Part shown: in pieces, positions 1 through 6,601 of the stretch
How positions within the stretch are numbered: the stretch's first letter is position 1
How the letters are laid out: each line of letters starts with the position of its first letter
Origin: Lachnospiraceae bacterium
Lineage (GTDB): Bacteria; Bacillota_A; Clostridia; Lachnospirales; Lachnospiraceae
Reading direction: 5' to 3'
Length of the DNA: 12,727 nucleotides
NCBI GenBank assembly: GCA_024690425.1
Contig: JAILCT010000099.1
Span: 1-12,727 of the forward strand
Program-made: the position numbers and the translations under genes
The notes under the pieces: model-generated
What the model saw: the letters and a program-made list of their open reading frames with translations, nothing else
What the model was told of the DNA's origin: nothing
Database searches by the model: none

Positions 1-2
1 CA

Positions 3-800
3 GGTGCCGGAGCGGAACCTAAGCTGCAGGAAAGCGCAGGGGAGAAGCCTTCCGTAAAGCCCGAGATAAACGACGGCCGTGAGACGATAGGCGTAAGCAG
101 GGACGGAGACCAGGCCAGGGCAAGCAGGGAAGCGATGGAGAGCATCAGCGAAGGCCTTGTAATGAAGAAGCCTGTTGAGGTAAGGCCGGAGGATGCCGAA
201 AAAGCCGCTGAGGCTGACAATGCATCCAAGGCTGATTCGGGTAAGGTAAGTTCATTGATCGGTTATTCCAAGGATGAACTTGAGCGTCTGTACCTACAGG
301 GCAGGATAAACAGCAATCAGCTTGATAAGGAGCTGGAGCGCCGCGATGAGATAAGGGGCGAGAAGGATGATGCCAGAATGGCTGAAATAAATGATGAGAA
401 GGCCGAGAAGGAAACGAATGAAGAAGTGGCCCGCACCATGGAAGACAGACGGGAATACGGAGTTAATGAGGTAACAAAGAGAGACAGCGAAGTAGTAAAA
501 ACCGATAAGGAGATAAGCGACATACGTGCCAATGAGGCAGCGGTTAAGAGGGCTGAGGAGAGAGCCGAGGAGAATGAAAATCCCACGGTTACCAATGAAG
601 CCGATGAGAACAGGAAGCGGATCATAACAGAAGAGATGGGGCTTGATAATGAATTCATAGAAAAGATGGAGGTACTGGCAGGTGCCGAAGAAAACGATAA
701 GATAACATCTGAAGCCCTGGATACGGCAGTGGAGAACGGAAGGCTTAAGATAATGCAGGAAGTTCTCGGAGTCGATCCCGCAACAGCAAGTGAAGCATAA
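3..800 (+). CDS. Partial hypothetical protein, highly charged, probable coiled coil (3' end only)
   Basis: I do not recognise this gene. The frame is open from the left edge to the TAA at 798-800, so the first 265 visible residues are the C-terminal part of a longer protein. The ATG at 135 has an AGGGA nearby, but the codons before it read as the same kind of protein, so I treat it as internal. The product is rich in Glu, Lys, Asp and Arg, with few aromatic and no Cys residues visible, and has no signal peptide or membrane segment. A middle stretch starting GYSKDELERLYLQGRI looks like a helical hairpin and is followed by a long Glu/Lys/Arg run with coiled-coil character. The last ~60 residues (from IITEEMGLDNEF) are less repetitive and could be a small helical domain. 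It is separated from the glycan operon by a terminator and a promoter, so it probably belongs to a different transcription unit. Function is unknown. Confidence 0.75.
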   Translation, partial: GAGAEPKLQESAGEKPSVKPEINDGRETIGVSRDGDQARASREAMESISEGLVMKKPVEVRPEDAEKAAEADNASKADSGKVSSLIGYSKDELERLYLQGRINSNQLDKELERRDEIRGEKDDARMAEINDEKAEKETNEEVARTMEDRREYGVNEVTKRDSEVVKTDKEISDIRANEAAVKRAEERAEENENPTVTNEADENRKRIITEEMGLDNEFIEKMEVLAGAEENDKITSEALDTAVENGRLKIMQEVLGVDPATASEA

Positions 801-827
801 GCATGAAAACAACATAAGCACTACAGT

Positions 828-857
828 TAAGAGCCGGATATACCGGCTCTTATTTTT
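828..857 (+). terminator. Rho-independent terminator after the hypothetical gene
   Basis: A perfect 10-bp inverted repeat (TAAGAGCCGG at 828-837, CCGGCTCTTA at 843-852) encloses a 5-nt loop ATATA and is followed at once by five T residues (853-857). It starts 27 nt after the stop codon at 800. The form is a textbook intrinsic terminator and separates the upstream gene from the glycan operon. Confidence 0.93.
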
Positions 858-878
858 GCGAACGGATGTTTGGAAAAT

Positions 879-907
879 TTGCCATAATGTTTTTCGTCTG
901 ATATAAT
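879..907 (+). promoter_or_regulatory. Predicted sigma-A promoter of the glycan operon
   Basis: The -35 box TTGCCA (879-884, 5 of 6 consensus) and the perfect -10 box TATAAT (902-907) are separated by exactly 17 nt. A TG at 899-900, one base before the -10 box, makes it an extended -10 promoter. The region between the terminator and the first gene is AT-rich. Transcription should start near 913-915, giving a leader of about 45 nt before the start codon at 960. It is the only strong promoter I see, so it probably drives the whole operon. Confidence 0.85.
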
Positions 908-913
908 ATCTTA

Positions 914-936
914 AATGTGTCTTCTTGCGACACATT
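914..936 (+). promoter_or_regulatory. Perfect inverted repeat at the predicted transcription start (operator or 5' hairpin)
   Basis: AATGTGTC (914-921) and GACACATT (929-936) are perfect reverse complements separated by a 7-nt loop TTCTTGC. The repeat begins almost exactly at the predicted transcription start. It could be a repressor operator or a 5'-terminal stem-loop that protects the long mRNA. It has no T run, so it is not a terminator, and it does not cover the ribosome site at 949-952. Confidence 0.6.
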
Positions 937-948
937 GAGAAATGAAAC

Positions 949-952
949 GAGG
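949..952 (+). promoter_or_regulatory. Ribosome binding site that sets the PglE-like start
   Basis: GAGG lies 7 nt before the ATG at 960. A longer reading frame begins at the ATG at 942, but that start has no comparable site and would add six residues (MKRGST) not expected in this family. The site itself lies inside that extension, which favours 960. Confidence 0.75.
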
Positions 953-959
953 CAGTACG

Positions 960-2078
960 ATGAATAAGCGTATATATCTTTCAAGTCCCACCATGCATGG
1001 CGAGGAACTGGAATATGTAAATGAAGCGTTTGATACCAACTGGGTTGCTCCTCTTGGGCCTAACGTGAATGAATTCGAGAAGGAGCTTGCGGCTTATGTC
1101 GGCGGAGGGTACTGCGCGGCACTGTCATCCGGAACGGCAGCCATCCACCTTGCTCTTATACTTGCAGGTATTGGCAGGGATGATATCGTATTCGGTACCT
1201 CAATGACCTTTGCGGCAACCGTTAATCCGATAGTATATGTTGGTGCGAAGCCGGTCTTTATTGATTCCGAAGAAGAAACATGGAACATGGATCCGGTGGC
1301 ACTTGAGAAGGCTTTTGATAAGTATCCGGAGGTTAAGGCCGTTATTGCAGCCAATCTATACGGAACACCGGCTAAGCTTGATGAGATAAGGTCGATATGT
1401 AAGGACCACGGTGTCCCCTTTATAGAAGATGCGGCAGAATCACTCGGTTCAACCTACAAGGGAGCCCAGACGGGTACCTTCGGTGATTATGGGATCTTCT
1501 CATTTAACGGCAATAAGATCATAACAACATCCGGCGGAGGAATGCTCTACTGCAGGGATGAGGACAAGATTAAGAAGGCCAGGTTCTATTCCACTCAGGC
1601 AAGAGAGCCGGAGCGACATTATGAACATAAAGAGATCGGATATAATTACAGGATGTCCAATGTTGTGGCCGGAATAGGCCGGGGACAGATGAAGCATCTC
1701 GATGAACATGTGTCCATTAAGAAGGACATATATATGGAATACAGGGAAGCATTTAAGGATATTGAAGCGATCAGGATGAACCCGTATCTTGAATGCAGCG
1801 AGCCTAACTTCTGGCTGTCCTGTATGACGATCGACGAGGGATCGCATGTTAAGCCGCTTGATGTTATGCTTGCGCTTGAGAAGGAGAACATCGAGAGCCG
1901 CCCCATCTGGAAGCCCATGCATTTGCAGCCTGTATATAAGGATGCCGACATGATAGGAGCGGGCGATGCATTCATCTGTGAGAAGATATTTGAACGCGGG
2001 TTATGCCTGCCATCTGACATCAAGAACACACGCGAGGATATGGATAAGATAGTATCTGTTATCAGGGGACTGTTCTGA
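960..2078 (+). CDS. pglE: PglE-like UDP-4-keto-sugar aminotransferase (DegT/DnrJ/EryC1/StrS family)
   Basis: This is a PLP-dependent aminotransferase of 372 residues, a normal length for the family. It should transfer an amino group from glutamate to a UDP-2-acetamido-2,6-dideoxy-4-keto-hexose, giving UDP-4-amino-4,6-dideoxy-GlcNAc, the step before bacillosamine. Visible features are the N-terminal SSPTMHGEELEYV and WVAPLGPNVNEFE, the SSGTAA cofactor-phosphate loop (56-61), EDAAE with the PLP-contacting Asp near 157, and NGNKIITTSGGGML with the Schiff-base Lys near 186. The stretch ARFYSTQARE followed by HYEH and GYNYRMSN closely matches what I remember of Campylobacter PglE. It is the first gene of the operon, and only one base separates its stop from the next start, that of the PglC-like enzyme that would use the finished sugar. 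The exact sugar (bacillosamine type or another 4-amino sugar) is inference. Confidence 0.9.
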   Translation: MNKRIYLSSPTMHGEELEYVNEAFDTNWVAPLGPNVNEFEKELAAYVGGGYCAALSSGTAAIHLALILAGIGRDDIVFGTSMTFAATVNPIVYVGAKPVFIDSEEETWNMDPVALEKAFDKYPEVKAVIAANLYGTPAKLDEIRSICKDHGVPFIEDAAESLGSTYKGAQTGTFGDYGIFSFNGNKIITTSGGGMLYCRDEDKIKKARFYSTQAREPERHYEHKEIGYNYRMSNVVAGIGRGQMKHLDEHVSIKKDIYMEYREAFKDIEAIRMNPYLECSEPNFWLSCMTIDEGSHVKPLDVMLALEKENIESRPIWKPMHLQPVYKDADMIGAGDAFICEKIFERGLCLPSDIKNTREDMDKIVSVIRGLF

Positions 2079-2079
2079 T

Positions 2080-2688
2080 ATGCTGTACAGGAAATATATC
2101 AAGCGTTTATTGGACATTATTATATCCTTATGCGCGATAATAGTTCTGTCGCCTGTATATATTGTTCTGTATATACTGGTGCGTTCTAAGCTTGGAAGTC
2201 CTGTTCTGTTCCACCAGGACAGGCCCGGTAAGAACGGTAAGATCTTTCATATGTATAAGTTCCGTTCCATGACGGATGAACGCGATGAGAACGGTTTGCT
2301 TAAGCCGGATGAAGTCAGGCTTACCTCCTTTGGACGTAAGCTGCGTGCTACAAGCCTTGATGAACTTCCGGAACTCTTCTGCATACTGAAGGGTGATATG
2401 TCCCTTGTGGGACCAAGACCCCTGCTGGTACAGTACCTTCCGCTGTACAGCGAACGTCAGAGTCACAGACATGACGTACTGCCGGGTCTTACGGGCTGGG
2501 CCCAGGTTAACGGCAGAAATGCTCTGACATGGCCGCAGAAGTTCGAATATGATGTGGAGTATACCGAGAAGGTATCCTTCCTCATGGACCTTAAGATAAT
2601 CTTTATGACAGTAAAGAATGTTCTTAAGAAGGAAGGGATAAGCCCTGAAGGATCGGCAACGATGGATTTCTTCAAGGGAGAGGAATAG
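2080..2688 (+). CDS. pglC: PglC-like initiating phosphoglycosyltransferase (bacterial sugar transferase)
   Basis: A small monotopic membrane enzyme of 202 residues, the typical size of the minimal PglC type without the N-terminal extension of WbaP. It moves a sugar 1-phosphate from UDP-sugar to undecaprenyl phosphate, the first membrane step of glycan assembly. A hydrophobic re-entrant helix spans about residues 10-34. Then come HQDRPGKNGKIFHMYKFRSM, the catalytic Asp-Glu pair in SLDELPEL (D94, E95), GDMSLVGPRPLL (106-116) and the PGLTGWAQVNGRN block (135-147). It lies one base after the PglE-like gene, suggesting that the sugar made there is its substrate. A different donor such as UDP-GlcNAc or UDP-GalNAc cannot be excluded from sequence alone. 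Confidence 0.93.
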   Translation: MLYRKYIKRLLDIIISLCAIIVLSPVYIVLYILVRSKLGSPVLFHQDRPGKNGKIFHMYKFRSMTDERDENGLLKPDEVRLTSFGRKLRATSLDELPELFCILKGDMSLVGPRPLLVQYLPLYSERQSHRHDVLPGLTGWAQVNGRNALTWPQKFEYDVEYTEKVSFLMDLKIIFMTVKNVLKKEGISPEGSATMDFFKGEE

Positions 2689-2696
2689 GTAATGCT

Positions 2697-3695
2697 ATGT
2701 CGGATATAAATGTGCTTGTCTTAAGCGCAGGAAGAAGAGTGGAACTTATACAGTGCTTTAAGAAGGCTGCAAGAGAGCTTGGCATAAGCGGCAGCGTGGT
2801 AGCGGTTGACTGTTCGCCTACTGCTCCGGCATTGTACTTTGCGGATAAGTACAGGATTGTTCCGCGCATAGATTCGGGTGATTATGTAAGGGCCCTGATC
2901 GATATATGCAACGAGGAGAAGATATCACTCGTTGTTCCGACAATAGATACGGAATTGCTCCTGCTTGCGGAGAAGAGAGGGAAGATAGAGGAAGAAACAG
3001 ACGCAAGAGTACTTGTTTCGGATCTTTCGGTTGTCAATATCTGCAGGAACAAGCTCAACACACAGAGCTATATGGAGGAGCACGGCTTCAAGGTTCCGCA
3101 CCTGTATACGGCACAGGAATTAAGGAACGACAATATAAGGTATCCGCTTTTTGTCAAGCCGATAGACGGAAGCTCCAGTATCGACACCTACAAGGTGAAC
3201 AATAAACGGGAGCTGGATGCCATCCTGACACTTGTCAGAAATCCCATGGTACAGGATTATATGGATGGCGATGAATACACAATAGATGTATTCCTTGATT
3301 TTGACGCAAAGATCATAACAATGGTACCGAGGCTCCGCATGGCTACAAGGAGCGGTGAGATCGCCAAGGGCCGTATCGTCAAGGATGCAGAGATCATGGA
3401 AGATGTGAGAAGGCTTATGGAGGAACTTAAGCCCATAGGACACATCACCGTACAGTGCCGTAAAACATACAGAGGTATCGAGTACATCGAGATCAATCCT
3501 CGCTTCGGAGGCGGGGCGCCCATGTCTATAATGGCGGGTGCCGATTCGTGCAGAAATCTGTATCGTCTCTTGAGGGGTGAGGTTTTAACATATAATGAGG
3601 ATTTCAGGGAGAATATCACATTCCTGAGGTTTGACTCAAGCATTATGTTAAATGAAGATATGGTACCGGTGTATGAAGAAGGCAGTAATATTTGA
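2697..3695 (+). CDS. ATP-grasp domain protein (carbamoyl-phosphate-synthase-like ligase)
   Basis: A 332-residue ATP-grasp enzyme. Proteins of this fold couple ATP hydrolysis to joining a carboxylate to an amine or similar group through an acyl phosphate. The N-terminal pre-ATP-grasp part reads VLVLSAGRRVELIQ and AVDCSPTAPALYFADKY. The ATP-binding lysine lies in YPLFVKPIDGSSS (K154), the adenine-site region is QDYMDGDEYTIDV (186-198), and the metal-binding EINPRFGGG (265-273) is complete, so the enzyme looks active. It starts 8 nt after the PglC-like gene (AGGT at 2687-2690 as a weak ribosome site), and its end overlaps the HAD gene. The position next to an aminotransferase making a 4-amino sugar suggests it may add an acid or amino acid to a sugar amine. 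That role is inference; the substrate is unknown. Confidence 0.85.
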   Translation: MSDINVLVLSAGRRVELIQCFKKAARELGISGSVVAVDCSPTAPALYFADKYRIVPRIDSGDYVRALIDICNEEKISLVVPTIDTELLLLAEKRGKIEEETDARVLVSDLSVVNICRNKLNTQSYMEEHGFKVPHLYTAQELRNDNIRYPLFVKPIDGSSSIDTYKVNNKRELDAILTLVRNPMVQDYMDGDEYTIDVFLDFDAKIITMVPRLRMATRSGEIAKGRIVKDAEIMEDVRRLMEELKPIGHITVQCRKTYRGIEYIEINPRFGGGAPMSIMAGADSCRNLYRLLRGEVLTYNEDFRENITFLRFDSSIMLNEDMVPVYEEGSNI

Positions 3696-4353
3696 TCTTG
3701 ATGATACGCTGATATCGGAGGATGAATACATACGGAGCGGTTACAGGGCAGTATCCCTGTTCCTGAAGGACATGTACGGCTGGGACGAGCGTATGACCGC
3801 AAGACAGCTGTATGATCTCTACCTTGAGAATCCAAAGAATGTATTCAACCGCCTGCTGGAAGCACACGATATCAGGTATAAGGAAAATGAAATACTGGAG
3901 CTGGTTGAGGTGTACAGGGAACATACCCCGGATGTGCACTTTTATCCGGACGTCAGGCCCGCTCTTGCTTCCCTTAAGAACAGGGGGATAAAGCTGGGAC
4001 TTTTGTCTGACGGATATGCCGTGACCCAGCGCAAGAAGCTTACGGTACTTAACGTAAACGGCCGCAAGGTTTTTGACAAGATAATCATAACCGATGAGCT
4101 GGGGCGTGATTACTGGAAGCCGGATCCCAGGCCCTTCATAATGATGAAGGAGGCGTTTCTGGCTGACTGGTCTGATATTGTGTACGTCGGAGACAATCCG
4201 GAGAAGGATTTCTTCATAGGACGTGATTTTCCCATTATGACAGTAAGGATCATCAGGCCGCAGGGTGTTTATATCGACAGGCCGTACAGGGAAGGATACA
4301 GGGAAACGGCTCGGGTGAATTCGCTTGAGGATCTGATCAAGATCATCCGCTAG
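3673..4353 (+). CDS. HAD-superfamily hydrolase
   Basis: A 226-residue haloacid-dehalogenase-type phosphohydrolase with a C1-type helical cap. All four motifs are visible: FDLDDT (nucleophile D8, acid D10), the motif II Ser in LLSDG (S112), the motif III Lys in YWKPDP (K149) and GDNPEKD (173-179). It therefore probably removes phosphate from a small metabolite. I place the start at 3673 (MKKAVIFDLDDT) because the family begins a few residues before motif I. A longer frame opens at 3652 but has no ribosome site and adds seven residues. With the chosen start the gene overlaps the ATP-grasp gene by 23 nt, which implies translational coupling and a joint role. The substrate is unknown; a sugar phosphate or a phosphorylated intermediate of the ATP-grasp step would fit. 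Confidence 0.87.
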   Translation: MKKAVIFDLDDTLISEDEYIRSGYRAVSLFLKDMYGWDERMTARQLYDLYLENPKNVFNRLLEAHDIRYKENEILELVEVYREHTPDVHFYPDVRPALASLKNRGIKLGLLSDGYAVTQRKKLTVLNVNGRKVFDKIIITDELGRDYWKPDPRPFIMMKEAFLADWSDIVYVGDNPEKDFFIGRDFPIMTVRIIRPQGVYIDRPYREGYRETARVNSLEDLIKIIR

Positions 4354-4367
4354 CCAATTAATATATC

Positions 4368-5558
4368 ATGGACATATTATATCTTACATTGAAAAATCCC
4401 AACCTGAAAGAGGAGGGAATATACCCGGATCTGATCAATGCACTGACAGCTACGGGCCATAAAGTCACGATAGCCTTTGCTGACAGTCCTCATAATACCC
4501 CGCATACAAAAATGGTAACCGAACAGGGTGTCCGTATACTTAAGGTCACCACGGGAGAGATGTTCGGTGTGAACTTCATAAAGAAGGGAATAAGTACACT
4601 GCTGCTTGAGCCAAGGCTTAAGTCGGCGGTTAAGAAATTCCTTGCGGGAGATCATTTTGATCTTGTATTGTATGCAACCCCGCCCGTGACCTTTGCGAAT
4701 GTGGTAAGTTACTGCAAGAAGGTTTACGGCTGCAGGGCATTTCTTATGCTTAAGGATATTTTTCCGCAGAACGCGGTTGATATCGGATTGTTTGGCAAGG
4801 GTGGCATAATACACCGGTTCTTCAGGAATAAAGAGAAGAAGCTGTATGCCCTGTCTGATATCATCGGATGCATGTCCGAAGGGAACGCAGTGTATCTTAA
4901 GGAGCATAATCCGGACATAGGGGATGACAAGATCATCGTATTTCCCAATACGATAAAGGTGCCGCCTCTTAAGGATGAGGAACTTAAGTTCATAACCGGA
5001 AGAAAGTTAAGGCTTGTGTTTGGAGGAAACCTTGGCAGGCCCCAGGCGATCGATCATCTCATGAAGGTAATACAGTACGATAAATCGCCCATATATGACA
5101 AGGTAGAATTTGTTTTCGCAGGTAACGGAAGTGAAGCGGAACTGGTAAGAAGAACATGCGAGAAGTGTTCAAATGCCAGGTTCATAGACTATCTTCCGCC
5201 CGATGAATACACCAGGCTTATGGACACCTGCGACATAGGCATAGTATCACTGGATGTAAGGTTTACCATTCCCAATTATCCTTCAAGGATATTATCTTAC
5301 ATGTCAATGGCCAAGCCCATTATAGCGTGCACGGATCCGAATACGGATATCAGGGAACTGCTCACAAAAGAGGCGGAATGCGGACTCTGGTGCCGGTCCG
5401 ATGATGTTGAAGCTTTCTGGAAATGCATCGAGGAAATGATGGATGAGAAGAAGCGTAATACCATGGGGATGAACGGACGAAGATATCTGGAAGAGAATTT
5501 TGATGTGAGCCGTTCAGTGGAACTGATAGAAAAATGCGGGTTAAAACCTGTTGCATAA
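4368..5558 (+). CDS. wbuB: WbuB-like GT4 glycosyltransferase, probable N-acetyl-L-fucosaminyltransferase
   Basis: A 396-residue GT-B glycosyltransferase. The N-terminal acceptor domain starts MDILYLTLKNPNLKEEGIYPDL, with FLMLKDIFPQNAVDIGLFG (125-143), a block I associate with the WbuB family. The C-terminal donor domain contains LVFGGNLGRPQAID, VFAGNGSE, FIDYLPPDEY and NYPSRILSYMSMAKPIIA. WbuB enzymes accompany the fnlA/B/C genes in E. coli O26-type clusters, where they are thought to add L-FucNAc. The three UDP-L-FucNAc genes follow here directly, so the same role is likely: adding L-FucNAc to the first lipid-linked sugar on the cytoplasmic face. No convincing Shine-Dalgarno site precedes the ATG (the 14-nt gap is AT-rich), so translation may depend on the upstream HAD gene. 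Linkage and acceptor are not readable. Confidence 0.87.
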   Translation: MDILYLTLKNPNLKEEGIYPDLINALTATGHKVTIAFADSPHNTPHTKMVTEQGVRILKVTTGEMFGVNFIKKGISTLLLEPRLKSAVKKFLAGDHFDLVLYATPPVTFANVVSYCKKVYGCRAFLMLKDIFPQNAVDIGLFGKGGIIHRFFRNKEKKLYALSDIIGCMSEGNAVYLKEHNPDIGDDKIIVFPNTIKVPPLKDEELKFITGRKLRLVFGGNLGRPQAIDHLMKVIQYDKSPIYDKVEFVFAGNGSEAELVRRTCEKCSNARFIDYLPPDEYTRLMDTCDIGIVSLDVRFTIPNYPSRILSYMSMAKPIIACTDPNTDIRELLTKEAECGLWCRSDDVEAFWKCIEEMMDEKKRNTMGMNGRRYLEENFDVSRSVELIEKCGLKPVA

Positions 5559-5575
5559 TGAAAGGATGAAAGGAT

Positions 5576-6601
5576 ATGTTTGAAGGGAAAACACTGCTTA
5601 TTACAGGAGGAACCGGGTCGTTCGGCAATGCGGTACTAAACCGCTTTCTTGAAACCGACATAAAGGAGATCCGGATATTTTCAAGGGATGAGAAGAAACA
5701 GGATGACATGAGGCACCTATACAATAATCCCAAGATCAAATACTATATAGGAAATGTCAGGGATATCCAGAGCGTTAAGGATGCAATGCATGGGGTTGAT
5801 TACATCTTCCATGCAGCAGCCCTTAAGCAGGTGCCTTCATGTGAATTCTTCCCGATGGAAGCAGTACGGACCAATGTCATCGGAACAGATAATGTACTTA
5901 CTGCAGCCATAGAAGCCGGGGTTAAGAAGGTCATATGTTTATCGACTGACAAGGCTGCTTATCCGGTCAATGCAATGGGAACAAGCAAGGCCATGATGGA
6001 GAAGGTCTTTGTTGCAAAGTCAAGAACTGTTGACCCTGATAAGACACTTATATGCGGAACCAGATACGGAAACGTAATGTGCTCCAGAGGGTCCGTTATC
6101 CCGCTCTTTATAGAACAGATAAAGGAAGGAAAGCCCCTTACCGTAACGGAACCCAAGATGACAAGGTTTATCATGAGCCTTGAGGAAGCGGTTGAACTGG
6201 TCATATTCGCATTCGAGAATGCAAAGGCCGGAGATATAATGGTACAGAAGGCGCCGGCATGTACGATCGAGGTTCTGGCTCAGGCGGTTAAGGAACTGTT
6301 CAATGCCGATAATGAAGTCAGGGTCATAGGTATACGTCATGGTGAGAAGATGTATGAAACCCTCCTTACAAATGAGGAATGTGCAAGGGCTGTTGATATG
6401 GGTGGCTTCTTCCGGGTTCCTTGTGACCAGAGGGATCTTAACTATGACAAATACTTTGTCAAAGGTGATCAGAAGAGGACAAAACTTACTGAGTTCAATT
6501 CGAACAATACAGAGATACTGGATATTGAGCAGGTTAAGGAGAAACTGTTGTCACTTAAGTATATAAGAGATGAGATTGAATTATGGAACACGGAAAAATG
6601 A
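5576..6601 (+). CDS. capE: CapE/FnlA: UDP-GlcNAc 4,6-dehydratase/5-epimerase, first step to UDP-L-FucNAc
   Basis: A 341-residue extended short-chain dehydrogenase/reductase, the usual CapE/FnlA length. It removes water from UDP-GlcNAc and inverts C5, giving the UDP-4-keto-6-deoxy-L-arabino sugar. The NADP-binding TGGTGSFG is at residues 10-17. The active-site segment is LSTDKAAYPVNAMGTSK, with the Asp-Lys pair at 125-126 and Met134 in place of the usual Tyr of YxxxK. That Met is characteristic of CapE-type enzymes, so it is not a defect. CGTRYGNVMCSRGSVIPLF, MTRFIMSLEEAV and IGIRHGEKMYETLL are also family features. Two AAAGGAT units lie before the ATG, the first ending 10 nt upstream. The gene ends in a 4-nt ATGA overlap with capF, the next enzyme of the pathway. 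Confusion with PglF, which retains the D configuration, is unlikely given the short soluble form and the capF/capG neighbours. Confidence 0.95.
   Translation: MFEGKTLLITGGTGSFGNAVLNRFLETDIKEIRIFSRDEKKQDDMRHLYNNPKIKYYIGNVRDIQSVKDAMHGVDYIFHAAALKQVPSCEFFPMEAVRTNVIGTDNVLTAAIEAGVKKVICLSTDKAAYPVNAMGTSKAMMEKVFVAKSRTVDPDKTLICGTRYGNVMCSRGSVIPLFIEQIKEGKPLTVTEPKMTRFIMSLEEAVELVIFAFENAKAGDIMVQKAPACTIEVLAQAVKELFNADNEVRVIGIRHGEKMYETLLTNEECARAVDMGGFFRVPCDQRDLNYDKYFVKGDQKRTKLTEFNSNNTEILDIEQVKEKLLSLKYIRDEIELWNTEK

Noticed and set aside
294..935. Open frame of 213 codons on the minus strand, and a similar 192-codon frame at 3257-3835.
   Set aside because: They lie antisense to clear genes or across the terminator and promoter, have Cys/Leu/Ser-rich shadow composition, and show no recognisable motif.
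942..959. Longer start for the PglE-like gene at ATG 942.
   Set aside because: No ribosome site before it; GAGG at 949-952 is well placed for ATG 960, and the family begins near there.
4073..4101. TTGACA in the HAD gene as a promoter for the WbuB-like gene.
   Set aside because: No acceptable -10 box at 16-18 nt.
5709..5995. Met134 in place of Tyr in the CapE active site as a possible inactivating change.
   Set aside because: MxxxK is the normal form in CapE-type dehydratase/5-epimerases.
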